A DNA stretch of 64,000 bases from GWE2-42-39 sp034003625 (lineage in GTDB: Bacteria > Bacteroidota > Bacteroidia > Bacteroidales > Prolixibacteraceae). The notes beneath the pieces were generated by a model that saw only the letters and a program-made list of their open reading frames with translations, did no database searches and was not told the DNA's origin. Positions 16,404-25,841 of this stretch are shown piece after piece. The stretch spans positions 1-64,000 of the forward strand of contig JAVEYG010000019.1 of assembly GCA_034003625.1 (NCBI GenBank). Direction: 5' to 3'. How positions within the stretch are numbered: position 1 is the stretch's first letter; each line of letters opens with the position of its first letter. Made by a program: the position numbers and the translations under genes.

Positions 16404-17054
16404 ATGACCGGAACACCTCGATTAGAAAAGTATATTCTCGACCATATTTCGGAGGAAGAAGATTTCCTGACAGAACTCGATCGTGAAACCAGCCTGAATA
16501 TTTTACGGGCGAGGATGCTTTCCGGCCATCTTCAGGGAAAAATACTGAGCATGCTAAGTTTAATGATCTCACCCAAAAACATTCTGGAAATAGGAACATT
16601 TACCGGTTATTCGGCTATTTGCCTTACACGGGGGCTAAAGCCGGGCGGCTGTCTGCATACTTTTGAGGTGAATGACGAACTGGAACCAATTGCAAACAAA
16701 TATTTTAAGAAGGCAGGGCTTGACAACGTAATTATCCATCACATCGGCGACGCATTACAATTAGTCCCCGCCTTAGATATGACGTTTGACCTTGTATTCA
16801 TCGACGGCGACAAATGCGAATACCCGGCTTATTACAAAATGATTTTTGAAAAAGTACCGGTCGGCGGTTATATTATTGCCGATAATACCCTATGGAACGG
16901 GAAGGTACTTGAAGAACTGCAACCCAACGATGACCAGACAAAAGGAATACTCATCTTCAATGAAATGATAAAAAACGACCACCGGGTGGAAAAAGTAATC
17001 CTCCCTGTCCGAGACGGGATAACCATTATCCGGAAAATTTCAGAACACGCATAG
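16404..17054 (+). CDS. SAM-dependent O-methyltransferase (CCoAOMT-like family)
   Basis: This encodes 216 residues. The class I methyltransferase fold is evident: motif I ILEIGTFTGYSAICL (around residue 55), an acidic loop (LHTFEVNDE), then DLVFIDGDKCEYPAYYK (~130) and IIADNTLWNGKV (~157), the metal-binding Asp and Asn region of the cation-dependent O-methyltransferase family 3. It probably methylates a catechol-type or other hydroxyl group; the substrate is unknown. It starts 1 bp after the M16 peptidase stop codon. The neighbour suggests co-expression but no shared pathway. Confidence 0.92.
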   Translation: MTGTPRLEKYILDHISEEEDFLTELDRETSLNILRARMLSGHLQGKILSMLSLMISPKNILEIGTFTGYSAICLTRGLKPGGCLHTFEVNDELEPIANKYFKKAGLDNVIIHHIGDALQLVPALDMTFDLVFIDGDKCEYPAYYKMIFEKVPVGGYIIADNTLWNGKVLEELQPNDDQTKGILIFNEMIKNDHRVEKVILPVRDGITIIRKISEHA

Positions 17055-17059
17055 GAATA

Positions 17060-17164
17060 ATGGAAAAACGTGTATATAACGCGAGAATGAAATTTATTGA
17101 TCTTGAAAATTGGAAAAGAACATTTCATGTTTCTCTACCGGATGGGTCACCCTCTGTACAATAA
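17060..17164 (+). pseudogene. Possible 5' remnant of a chloramphenicol-acetyltransferase-like gene
   Basis: This is a 34-codon open frame. Its first half (MEKRVYNARMKFIDLENWKR) resembles the N-terminus of CatA-type acetyltransferases of Bacteroidota, which begin with an M-K-x-I-D-L-x-x-W-x-R-x-x-H-F pattern. After the TFH motif the resemblance stops and the frame ends in TAA at 17162-17164, with no catalytic HHxxxDG segment anywhere downstream. It may be a decayed remnant, or chance. It lies between the O-methyltransferase and acs. Confidence 0.35.
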
Positions 17165-17347
17165 TGGACAGTAACACAGTAACGAAAAAGACAACCTGTT
17201 AGAATAGTCACTGCCTACTGCAACGCTTTTGGGGAAATAAAAAAGGGATTCTCCGGATTTGGTCCCTGCAAACATAAACCGGTAAATTCTTGTTATTGAT
17301 ATTCAGTATAACCTGATTTTAAAATTGAATCAATAAAACAAGAAACT

Positions 17348-19261
17348 ATGGTAGCAAGAATTCATAGCTTAGGAGGCTATATTTACGAGTATCAAAAAAG
17401 TGTTGCCAACCCCGAAGCATTCTGGTCTCAAATCGCAGAAAATTTCTACTGGCACAAACGGTTTAACAAAGTCCTTGAATGGGATTTCTCAACTCCGGAT
17501 GTCAAATGGTTCATTGACGGGAAATTGAATATCACGGAAAACATCTTCGAAAAAAACCTTTACACACATGCCGATCAACCGGCCATTATCTGGGAGCCAA
17601 ATGATCCGAATGAAGAGCACCTGGAATTAACGTACGGACAGTTGTATAAAGAGGTGAACAAATTCGCCAATACCTTAAAACGATTGAATGTAAAAAAAGG
17701 CGACCGGGTGGCAATATATATGCCGATGGTACCTGAACTAACAATCGCGATGCTGGCCTGCGCCCGGATCGGGGCTGTACATTCGGTCGTGTTTGCCGGT
17801 TTTTCGGCCCAGTCGCTTTCCGAACGGATCAATGATGCGCAGGCAAAAATCCTGTTGACAGCAGATGGAGGCTTTCGCGGCAGCAAAATTACCCCCCTGA
17901 AACAAATTGCCGATGAAGCACTGGAAAACAGTCCTTGTGTAGAAACAGTAGTGGTACTGAAACGCACGAAAATGGAAGTGAACATGGAAGTAGGCCGCGA
18001 CATTTGGTGGCATACCGCCATCAATGGCCAACCAGAAGAGTGCCCGGCAGAAGTAATGGATGCCGAAGATGAACTGTTCATCCTATATACTTCCGGCTCA
18101 ACCGGCAAACCAAAAGGTATTGTACATACGGTTGCCGGCTATATGGTATTTTCGGCTTATACTTTCAAAAATGTTTTTCAATATAATGCCGGCGATGTAT
18201 ATTTCTGTACCGCCGATATAGGTTGGGTTACCGGTCACTCGTATATTGTTTACGGGCCATTGCTGAACAAGGCCCGGACCCTGATATTTGAAGGCATTCC
18301 AACATGGCCCGATGCCGGACGTTTTTGGGACATTGTTGATAAATTCAATGTCAACCAGTTTTACACGGCGCCAACAGCTATCCGTTCATTACTGGCACAG
18401 GGGATGGAATTTGTAAACGGGAAAAAACTGGCTTCATTAAAAGTACTGGGGACAGTTGGCGAACCCATCAATGAGGAAGCCTGGCATTGGTACCATGACC
18501 ACATCGGGAAAAACCGGTGCCCGATTGTCGACACCTGGTGGCAAACCGAGACAGGTGGAATCATGATCAGCCCGATGGCCGGTATTACTCCGACCAAACC
18601 ATCGTTTGCCACAATGCCGTTGCCGGGTATCCAACCGGTGATCGTTGACAACGAGGGCAAAGAACTAAGCGGGAACAGTGTAGAAGGAAACCTTTGCATC
18701 AAATATCCATGGCCGGGAATGGCACGTACGATATGGGGCGACCACGAACGGTTCAGGGAAACGTATTTTGGCAGTTTTAAGAACCTGTATTTTACCGGCG
18801 ACGGGGCCAAACGCGACGAAGACGGCTATTACCGCATTCTTGGCCGGGTTGATGATGTGATCAATGTATCAGGGCACCGGCTTGGTACTGCCGAAATTGA
18901 AAATGCCATCAATGCGCATCCGCTGGTCAACGAATCGGCGGTAGTTGGTTACCCACACGAAATAAAAGGACAGGGAATTTACGCTTTTGTGGTTTGCGGT
19001 GAATTATCAACCGGAGGAGAGGAAGGTATTCAGAAAAGTATCCGTATCGCAGTAGAGAAAATCATCGGACCATTTGCCCGGCCTGATATAATCCAGTTAG
19101 TTCCGGGTTTGCCGAAAACCCGTTCGGGAAAAATTATGCGGAGGATTTTGCGCAAAGTTGCAGAAGGCGATGCCTCTAACCTGGGCGATATTACTACCCT
19201 GCTTGACGAGGATATAGTAGAAAAAATAATCAACGGGGCGTTGGTCGAAGTAAAACGATAA
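17348..19261 (+). CDS. acs: Acetate--CoA ligase (acetyl-CoA synthetase)
   Basis: This encodes 637 residues, full length for Acs. It converts acetate, ATP and CoA to acetyl-CoA. The adenylation signature YTSGSTGKPKG is near residue 247, DTWWQTETGG near 395 and TGDGAKRDEDGYY near 480. The C-terminal domain contains RSGKIMRRILRK near 594, whose Lys is the residue commonly acetylated to control activity. It is preceded by ~290 bp with no complete gene and followed by a hairpin shared with the convergent POT transporter gene, so it is probably monocistronic. Confidence 0.97.
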   Translation: MVARIHSLGGYIYEYQKSVANPEAFWSQIAENFYWHKRFNKVLEWDFSTPDVKWFIDGKLNITENIFEKNLYTHADQPAIIWEPNDPNEEHLELTYGQLYKEVNKFANTLKRLNVKKGDRVAIYMPMVPELTIAMLACARIGAVHSVVFAGFSAQSLSERINDAQAKILLTADGGFRGSKITPLKQIADEALENSPCVETVVVLKRTKMEVNMEVGRDIWWHTAINGQPEECPAEVMDAEDELFILYTSGSTGKPKGIVHTVAGYMVFSAYTFKNVFQYNAGDVYFCTADIGWVTGHSYIVYGPLLNKARTLIFEGIPTWPDAGRFWDIVDKFNVNQFYTAPTAIRSLLAQGMEFVNGKKLASLKVLGTVGEPINEEAWHWYHDHIGKNRCPIVDTWWQTETGGIMISPMAGITPTKPSFATMPLPGIQPVIVDNEGKELSGNSVEGNLCIKYPWPGMARTIWGDHERFRETYFGSFKNLYFTGDGAKRDEDGYYRILGRVDDVINVSGHRLGTAEIENAINAHPLVNESAVVGYPHEIKGQGIYAFVVCGELSTGGEEGIQKSIRIAVEKIIGPFARPDIIQLVPGLPKTRSGKIMRRILRKVAEGDASNLGDITTLLDEDIVEKIINGALVEVKR

Positions 19262-19267
19262 ATACAA

Positions 19268-19325
19268 AAGCTGTCCGGAATATCCGGTTATATTGTAATA
19301 TCCGGGTTCCCCCGGACAGCTTTCA
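19268..19325. terminator. Hairpin between convergent acs and POT transporter genes
   Basis: A 12-bp perfect stem, AAAGCTGTCCGG (19269-19280) with CCGGACAGCTTT (19314-19325), encloses a further partly self-complementary segment. Short A/T runs lie outside, so it can terminate from both directions. Confidence 0.65.
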
Positions 19326-19343
19326 AAAAATGATTTACACGAA

Positions 19344-20879
19344 TTATCGGGCAATCCGTTCAAGCCATTTCAGCATAAAAAGCATGGTGAACATCGACAA
19401 CAAACAGGCCGCGACAAACACAGTCCAGGTAAGCCAGATCGGCACGCTTTCGTAGAAAATTGCCCCGATGAAAAGCAACTGGTTCCCGATAGCCGTCGCC
19501 CCGAGCCACCCCCCCTGCATAATGCCCTGGTATTGAGGGGGCGCCACTTTGGAAACAAAAGATATTCCCAACGGACTAATAAACAGCTCCGCCACGGTGA
19601 GAATAAAATAAGTGCCTATCAGGAGCATGGGCATAACCCGTTGTACATCCGACAAACCGCCCATTGCATCAACTTCCGATTTCAACGGTAACCCAACCGA
19701 CCCTAAAGACATCACCAGATAGGCAACTGCTGCGATGAACATACCCAATGCAATTTTCTTCGGAGTGGAAGGCTCCATACCCCGGGCACGCAACCATCCG
19801 AAAATGGCCATAATGATTGGGGTCAACAATACAATAAAAAGAGGATTGATGGACTGGAATATCTCTGCTCCCTGTATCATCACCAACCCCAGGTCTATCT
19901 TCATCCCGCTCAAATCGGTATAATCTTTTGCAAAATAAGTAAGCGTCAGGCCATTCTGGTGAAACGAGAACCAGAAGAAAATAACCACGCCAAAAACAGC
20001 AAACAAAGCATACAAGCGTTGCCTGATCTCTTTTACGCCCATCCCGACACTACCTCCTGTTTCAGAAGATGCTTTGACTTTTGGGGTCGGGTTCGGGAAT
20101 ATCTTTTTATTTATGATATAAATAACTAATGAAATCAGCATGGCAAAAATAGAAATACCGAATGCGTAATGAAATCCTGTGGTAAATACATTCAGATAAC
20201 TGTTTACAAAAGCATTCATATCTGTTACTTCAGTGCCCCGGCTTACCTGTGATGCAAGTATCGTCAGTTTTTCCTGTGCTTCGGGGGTAATTGTTTTTCC
20301 GAGATATGCATGGCAAAGCTCGGGAAGACTGGGATTGTAATCAAACCCTTTCCCGGCCAGCCAGCCGTTACGTACCCCTACAGCAACCAACGGGGCAAAA
20401 AGGGCACCTACATTGATAAACATATAAAATAACGAAAAGCCCGAATCCCGCATTTTACTGTACTGCGGATGATCGTACATTTGTCCTACCAGCGCCTGTA
20501 AGTTTCCTTTAAAAAGGCCATTTCCGAAAGCAATCGTAAACAGGCCAATACAGGAAATAACCAAGAATAAAATTTTATTTGGCACCGGCGTTGGCGACGG
20601 AAAGGCAATCATCAGATAACCAATGGCCATAACTACCAGGCCGACAAGAATGGTACCTTTGTAGTTCCGTGTACGGTCGGCAATGGTACCTCCAACAAAA
20701 GCAAGGATATAAATTGAAAAATAAAAGATGGAATAAATTATTCCCGCGTTTGTTCCTGAAAGTCCGAATTTTGCCTGTAAAAATAATACCAGGATGGCCA
20801 TCATGGTATAAAATCCAAATCGTTCGCCCATATTAGCCAGCGCCGCTGCTAATAACCCCCTCGGATGTCCTTTAAACAT
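19344..20879 (-). CDS. POT-family proton-coupled oligopeptide transporter
   Basis: This encodes 511 residues with about 12-14 membrane helices. Family marks include the N-terminal GERFGFYTMMAIL (ExxERFxYY-type motif), the FYFSIYILAFVGGTIADR segment, and a C-terminal FVSKVAPPQYQGIMQGGWLG. A periplasmic or cytoplasmic loop of ~90 residues lies around 165-230. It imports di- or tripeptides with protons across the inner membrane. It is monocistronic and convergent with acs. A -7 element (TATATTTG, minus strand 20943-20936) precedes it. Confidence 0.93.
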   Translation of the reverse strand: MFKGHPRGLLAAALANMGERFGFYTMMAILVLFLQAKFGLSGTNAGIIYSIFYFSIYILAFVGGTIADRTRNYKGTILVGLVVMAIGYLMIAFPSPTPVPNKILFLVISCIGLFTIAFGNGLFKGNLQALVGQMYDHPQYSKMRDSGFSLFYMFINVGALFAPLVAVGVRNGWLAGKGFDYNPSLPELCHAYLGKTITPEAQEKLTILASQVSRGTEVTDMNAFVNSYLNVFTTGFHYAFGISIFAMLISLVIYIINKKIFPNPTPKVKASSETGGSVGMGVKEIRQRLYALFAVFGVVIFFWFSFHQNGLTLTYFAKDYTDLSGMKIDLGLVMIQGAEIFQSINPLFIVLLTPIIMAIFGWLRARGMEPSTPKKIALGMFIAAVAYLVMSLGSVGLPLKSEVDAMGGLSDVQRVMPMLLIGTYFILTVAELFISPLGISFVSKVAPPQYQGIMQGGWLGATAIGNQLLFIGAIFYESVPIWLTWTVFVAACLLSMFTMLFMLKWLERIAR

Positions 20880-20935
20880 GTGTCAATTTTTTTAAGTTAG
20901 TACTGTTCTGTGTGTGTAAAGTTTTGCAATAGTGA

Positions 20936-20943
20936 CAAATATA
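20936..20943 (-). promoter_or_regulatory. -7 element upstream of the POT transporter
   Basis: TATATTTG on the minus strand matches TAnnTTTG about 57 nt upstream of the ATG at 20879. No clear -33 TTTG at proper spacing. Confidence 0.4.
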
Positions 20944-21103
20944 ATCAACTTTTTGAGGACTTAAATTTGATTTTTGTCAGGATGTCTATTGGGAATATGA
21001 TTTAGTATTTAATGATAGATGTTTTAATATCCAGATTCTAATTCATTTTTGAAGTTTTGTGAAAATAAATTGAATAAATTTACATGTACAAAAACAAAGA
21101 GTT

Positions 21104-21970
21104 ATGGTTTATGAAGTTTTGTTATCAACAAAAAAGAGCATTGGTGATAAAATAAAAAGTCCATTTTTTGGAACTTTAATTATTGTTTTTCTTATTCATA
21201 ATTGGAGATTACTTTATGCTCCATTTCATTTTCCTGATAATTATTCCTTGGAAGAAAAAATAAAATATATCAGTGCTTTTTTAGATGGATGGAGTTTACT
21301 TTATAAACTTGGAACATCGATTCTTTGGACAATGCTTGCATTAGTTCTAAGTTATTTTCTTTTGGCTCTGTCAAGATATCTTCATAATTTATATAGAAAT
21401 CGTTTAATCCCATATATAAATTCAATTTCTAGTTTTAATGAAAATGTTCCAAAGGAATATTACGAAAATGTTGTAAAGGATAGGGATCAATTTATAGAAT
21501 GGCATGAAAAGCTTAAACTATCAAAAATTGAGTTAGAAAAGGAGATAGAGGATGTTAGACGCAATTATGATTCCAAAGTTGTTGATTTCAATAATTTGAA
21601 TTCTCGTATGGCAGAAATAAGAATTGAATTGGGGAAAAAAGAAAAGGAATTAGATGCAGAATTGAAGAAAACAAAGAAAATTGAATATGTGGATTCAAAA
21701 CATATTGATATTAACATTTTCGAAATTTTCCTGAACAATATTCTATATTGGCAGAATAGAGATGAGGTTGAAAAAAGGAAAATTTATGAACTTTTTAAAT
21801 TAGCATTTACAAGCCAGTTATGGGATAAAAAAATCCTTTTTGGAAATGATATATTAAACGAATTAATTTCAAAAGCATTATTGGATACAGGCTATAACTT
21901 AACACCATTGGGAAGATTTTTTTATGAAAACATGGAGAATAGTAGGTTCAAATTAATCCCTAACCTATGA
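21104..21970 (+). CDS. Unknown membrane-anchored coiled-coil protein
   Basis: This encodes 288 residues. The N-terminus has an amphipathic KKSIGDKIKSPFFGT segment leading into a first hydrophobic helix (~23-38, ending IHNWRLLY), and a second helix follows at ~68-92. Residues ~125-200 are a charged coiled coil (ELEKEIEDVRR, KKEKELDAELKKTKK). The last ~75 residues are helical and look like a small globular, possibly winged-helix-like, domain ending near LTPLGRFFYENM. I do not recognise the family. Composition is far more AT-rich than the neighbours, suggesting transfer. Its TGA overlaps the ATG of nnr (ATGA), so an acquired gene now sits translationally coupled to a housekeeping gene. Confidence 0.7.
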   Translation: MVYEVLLSTKKSIGDKIKSPFFGTLIIVFLIHNWRLLYAPFHFPDNYSLEEKIKYISAFLDGWSLLYKLGTSILWTMLALVLSYFLLALSRYLHNLYRNRLIPYINSISSFNENVPKEYYENVVKDRDQFIEWHEKLKLSKIELEKEIEDVRRNYDSKVVDFNNLNSRMAEIRIELGKKEKELDAELKKTKKIEYVDSKHIDINIFEIFLNNILYWQNRDEVEKRKIYELFKLAFTSQLWDKKILFGNDILNELISKALLDTGYNLTPLGRFFYENMENSRFKLIPNL

Positions 21971-23496
21971 AAATATTCACCACCAAACAAATAGCAGAAA
22001 TCGATAAATATACCATCGAAAACGAACCCATTGCCGATATTGATTTGATGGAACGGGCTTCGTTGCAGATTGTCAACTGGTTGATATATACTATTTCAAA
22101 CGAAAAGCCTTTGTCAATCTTTGCCGGACCAGGGAACAACGGCGGCGATGCCATGGCCATTGCCCGCATGATGGCTGACCACGATTACACGGTAAACGTT
22201 TATCTGCTAAATTTAGGTAAGGTATTACAAGGATCGCCCGCCATTAATTGGCAACGATTAGTCGAGCAAGGCAAAGCCGGATTATTCACTATTTCTAATG
22301 AAAATGACTTCCCGGTTCTGAACGGAGACGAACTGGTGCTCGACGGCTTGTTTGGCTCCGGGCTTTCCCGTCCGCTTGACGGGATCAGTGAAAAACTTGT
22401 GGCATGGATCAACCAATCGGTTTGCCACGTAATTGCCATCGACATTCCCAGCGGGTTATTGGGAGAAGATAATTCGCAAAACGATCTTTCAAAAGTAATC
22501 CTGGCCAACCGGACGTTTACTTTCCAGTTTCCGAAACTCAGTTTCTTTTTTCCCGAACACGATGAAATACTCGGAGAATGGGAGGTACTGCCCATTGGCC
22601 TGCATCCTGGTGCGATCAACCATCAGCAAACTACCTTTCATTTTTTAACTGACGATTTCATTTCCGGGAAAATCATCCGAAGAAAAAAATTTTCACACAA
22701 AGGCACCTTCGGGCATGCGCTATTGATTGCCGGATCGTACGGCAAGATGGGGGCTGCGGTGCTGGCGGCAAAAGCCGGGTTGCGTACCGGTTGTGGCCTG
22801 CTTACCTGCCATGTGCCACACGAAGGGTATAAAATCATCCAGGTTGCGGTTCCCGAAGCGATGTGTTCCATCGACCCATCGGACCTGATGTTTACCGAAT
22901 TTCCTGATTTGTCGCTTTTTTCGGCGGTTGGCGCCGGGCCGGGGATCGGGCAAAAATGCAACTGCCAGCGGGCGCTGAAATTGTTGTTGCTCGCTGCTCC
23001 CGGAAAATTGGTTTTGGATGCCGACGCGTTAAATATTCTTTCTGAAAATAAAGAATGGTTGGATTTGCTTCCGGAGAATACCATTTTAACGCCGCATCCC
23101 AAAGAGTTTGAACGGTTGGCTGGTAAAACCAACGATTCGTACACCCGGCTTCGGCAACAAGTATCTTTTTCGATAAAGTATAAAGTTATTGTTGCGTTGA
23201 AGGGTGCCCATACCTGCATCAGTTTTCCCGACGGGAGGGTATTTTTTAACACCACCGGGAATCCGGGAATGGCAACCGCCGGCAGCGGCGACGTGCTCAC
23301 AGGCATGATTCTTGGCCTACTGGCCCAGGAGTACAGCGCTGAAGATGCCGTTTTAATTGCAGTATACCTGCACGGGCTTGCCGGCAACCTGGCTGCACAG
23401 GAACGCAGCGAATATTCATTGGTGGCAGGGGATATTATTGAATATCTCGGAAGAGCATTTCTCCTGACGGGCGATGCGGCTTATACCCGCGAATAA
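21967..23496 (+). CDS. nnr: Bifunctional NAD(P)HX epimerase/dehydratase
   Basis: This encodes 509 residues. The N-terminal YjeF_N epimerase domain (~1-215) has FAGPGNNGGDAMAIAR and DGLFGSGLSR. The C-terminal carbohydrate-kinase-like dehydratase domain (~225-500) has HKGTFGHALLIAGSYGKMGA, LTPHPKEFERL and NPGMATAGSGDVLTG. Together they repair hydrated NADH/NADPH using ADP or ATP. The fused architecture is the normal bacterial form. The start overlaps the stop of the AT-rich unknown gene by 4 bp. A histidine kinase gene is convergent. Confidence 0.96.
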   Translation: MKIFTTKQIAEIDKYTIENEPIADIDLMERASLQIVNWLIYTISNEKPLSIFAGPGNNGGDAMAIARMMADHDYTVNVYLLNLGKVLQGSPAINWQRLVEQGKAGLFTISNENDFPVLNGDELVLDGLFGSGLSRPLDGISEKLVAWINQSVCHVIAIDIPSGLLGEDNSQNDLSKVILANRTFTFQFPKLSFFFPEHDEILGEWEVLPIGLHPGAINHQQTTFHFLTDDFISGKIIRRKKFSHKGTFGHALLIAGSYGKMGAAVLAAKAGLRTGCGLLTCHVPHEGYKIIQVAVPEAMCSIDPSDLMFTEFPDLSLFSAVGAGPGIGQKCNCQRALKLLLLAAPGKLVLDADALNILSENKEWLDLLPENTILTPHPKEFERLAGKTNDSYTRLRQQVSFSIKYKVIVALKGAHTCISFPDGRVFFNTTGNPGMATAGSGDVLTGMILGLLAQEYSAEDAVLIAVYLHGLAGNLAAQERSEYSLVAGDIIEYLGRAFLLTGDAAYTRE

Positions 23497-23564
23497 AAAA
23501 GTAAGTTAAAAATCCCTGCATCCCACTGGCGATATAAACTCGACACACCCAACGTAAAATATTC

Positions 23565-25655
23565 TTATCGCACAACTTTTAAATGCCCTTCAGGATTGTC
23601 TGCAGGAAGTGAAAAATAAAATGTGGAACCAACGCCCGGTTTCGACGAAACTTTCAATTTACCACCCAGCAGCATTACGTAATGTTGAGCGATTGACAAA
23701 CCCAACCCGGTGCCTTCGTAATTTCGGGTGGTACGGTTATCGAGCTGGTGGAAGCGTACGAATATTTTATCGAGGTCTTCTTCGGCGATGCCAATACCCG
23801 TGTCTTTCACAAAAAATTCAATCTGTCCGTCTTTCAAGGTCCGGTAACCAAATTCAACAGTTCCCCGTTCTGTGAACTTCAAGGCATTGTCGAGCAATTT
23901 CTCCAGTATCTCCTTCAGCAAACTTTGATCGGTATAAATTGAAAATTTCGGATTGGCATTTTCGTTCCGAAGTTTCAATACAACTTTCTGATTTTCTTTT
24001 ACTTCCTGCATAAACTCTTTATACATCAGGACCAGCATGTCGTTCACTAAACAATTCGATTTTACCAGATCAACCTGATTGCTTTCTATTTTCGACAGGC
24101 TGATCATGTCGTTGATCAGTGTCATCAGCAACTTTCCGTTCGAAATAATGATTTCGAGAAATTTATTTTTCTCGTCCATGCTGAAATCAGGAGAACTGAC
24201 CATTTTGGAGAAGCCGATAATGGCATTCATCGGGGTCCGTATTTCATGCGAAATATTGGCCAGGAATGCCGACTTCAAACGATCTGATTCCTCGGCTTTG
24301 TTTTTGGCTTCTTCTAATTTTATTTCCGCAATTTTTCGTTTGGTTATATCGCGTGCGATTGAAATAACCGATTCTTCATTCAGTTTGGCAATACGCATTT
24401 CAAACATCGCAGTCCCTTTTTCCACTTCTAAAGCATATTCAATCGTTTCAATTGAATCGAAGCGGATGCAATCCTGGATGCATTGAAAAATTTTTCTCGA
24501 CATTTTTTCAGAAAAACCAACTTCATAAATCGAGTTGCCAATGATTTCATCGGGATCGATATGAATATTGTCGTTTTCTTTCAGCATGAAATCAACATAA
24601 ATGCCATCCTTGTCGATGATAAAGAAAATATCGGGTATCGCTTCAAGCAACACCTGAAAACGTTTACGGCTTTCTTTCAGTTGTTCGATGCTCTTCTGCC
24701 GGGTACTTACATCACAGAACATACTGATTATCTGGTTTCCGCCAGGCCGGATATTGTACACTTCGAACCACCTGTCGAGATGCTCTGCATGAAACTCAAA
24801 CTTTTGCTTTTTAGAAACAAAATACATCTCGTTCCAGTCAAACGCGCCCCTAAAAAGGCGGGGGAACATCAGTGCCGCATCTTTTCCCGAAAGGTCGCGC
24901 GACGAGAGTTTAAACATGCTCTCAAACGAATTATTCACTTTTTTAATCAACAGGTTTGCCGGCGTGCCAAATTCATCATGTTCTATTTCCAGGATCATCA
25001 TTCCCTGATGCATCGTTTTAAAAGTCTTATTGATCCGTTCACTGAGTTCAAAAGCCTCTTCCTTCAGCCTGTATATTGTTTTTTGATGATACCACGAAAC
25101 GATATATGAAACGACAAAAGCAATGGTTGCCACAATTAGGGGATTTGAAATTTTTTCGGACGAAGGCCATTGCAAAAACACTGCATCAGAAAGTTTGCCG
25201 GTTACCGAAAGATGGTAAATCAGGGTTCCGGAGACCAGCCCCCAATAGATAATTATTTTGTATGACTTCTCCGAAAAAAGCAAAAGGAACAGGAACCCTG
25301 GCAAAAGGCTCCACACCGTAAGGTGTACCGAATCAGGAACAGGATAAGCTGAATATACACTTGATATATAGAAAAAATACGACACGAACGGCAAAAGAAA
25401 AACGCTGTTTACGGCCCATTGTATTTTACCTGAATAAAGATTGTACGAAAAAAGGACAAACACCATAAACATGGCCATATCACCGGAAATGCTTTCTGCG
25501 GAATAAGAGCCGGTAAGATCGCGTATCAACAAAAATACCGACACCAGCATTCCGGCCATGCCGACCAATGAAAGTGAAATAAACTTACGAAGCTCATCCT
25601 CAGAATCAATACGATGTCTTTTTCGTATAAAATTTATCAGCGTTTTAAGCATCAA
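23565..25655 (-). CDS. Membrane-bound PAS-domain sensor histidine kinase
   Basis: This encodes 696 residues. The first ~200 carry about six or seven membrane helices, forming an integral sensor. Two PAS-like regions follow (~215-320 and ~330-450), the second preceding a QLKESRKRFQVLLEAIPDIF-type linker. The transmitter has an H-box NISHEIRTPMNAIIGF with His near 468, an N-box LLDNALKFTERG, a G1 box DTGIGIAEEDL, an F-box and a G2 box GTGLGLSIAQH. No receiver domain is fused and no response regulator is adjacent, so it is an orphan kinase. The ligand is unknown. Confidence 0.94.
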   Translation of the reverse strand: MMLKTLINFIRKRHRIDSEDELRKFISLSLVGMAGMLVSVFLLIRDLTGSYSAESISGDMAMFMVFVLFSYNLYSGKIQWAVNSVFLLPFVSYFFYISSVYSAYPVPDSVHLTVWSLLPGFLFLLLFSEKSYKIIIYWGLVSGTLIYHLSVTGKLSDAVFLQWPSSEKISNPLIVATIAFVVSYIVSWYHQKTIYRLKEEAFELSERINKTFKTMHQGMMILEIEHDEFGTPANLLIKKVNNSFESMFKLSSRDLSGKDAALMFPRLFRGAFDWNEMYFVSKKQKFEFHAEHLDRWFEVYNIRPGGNQIISMFCDVSTRQKSIEQLKESRKRFQVLLEAIPDIFFIIDKDGIYVDFMLKENDNIHIDPDEIIGNSIYEVGFSEKMSRKIFQCIQDCIRFDSIETIEYALEVEKGTAMFEMRIAKLNEESVISIARDITKRKIAEIKLEEAKNKAEESDRLKSAFLANISHEIRTPMNAIIGFSKMVSSPDFSMDEKNKFLEIIISNGKLLMTLINDMISLSKIESNQVDLVKSNCLVNDMLVLMYKEFMQEVKENQKVVLKLRNENANPKFSIYTDQSLLKEILEKLLDNALKFTERGTVEFGYRTLKDGQIEFFVKDTGIGIAEEDLDKIFVRFHQLDNRTTRNYEGTGLGLSIAQHYVMLLGGKLKVSSKPGVGSTFYFSLPADNPEGHLKVVR

Positions 25656-25798
25656 TATATGACGGTCAGATTATTCAAAATCGCACTAAATATAGCAATT
25701 TTTAGATTCTCAGAAGGTCTTATGCCAGACGCTGCAAAAAAAATAAAAGCTGATTTTTGTCGCTGATTTTTATTAGCAAATAGGAAATGGGCAATCAA

Positions 25799-25806
25799 TA
25801 GTTTTG
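25799..25806 (+). promoter_or_regulatory. -7 element upstream of pruA
   Basis: TAGTTTTG matches TAnnTTTG and lies 35 nt before the ATG at 25842. It favours that start over the in-frame ATG at 25818. No good -33 is visible. Confidence 0.45.
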
Positions 25807-25841
25807 TAAAAGAAAGAATGCGAATATTAAATTATCAGAAA

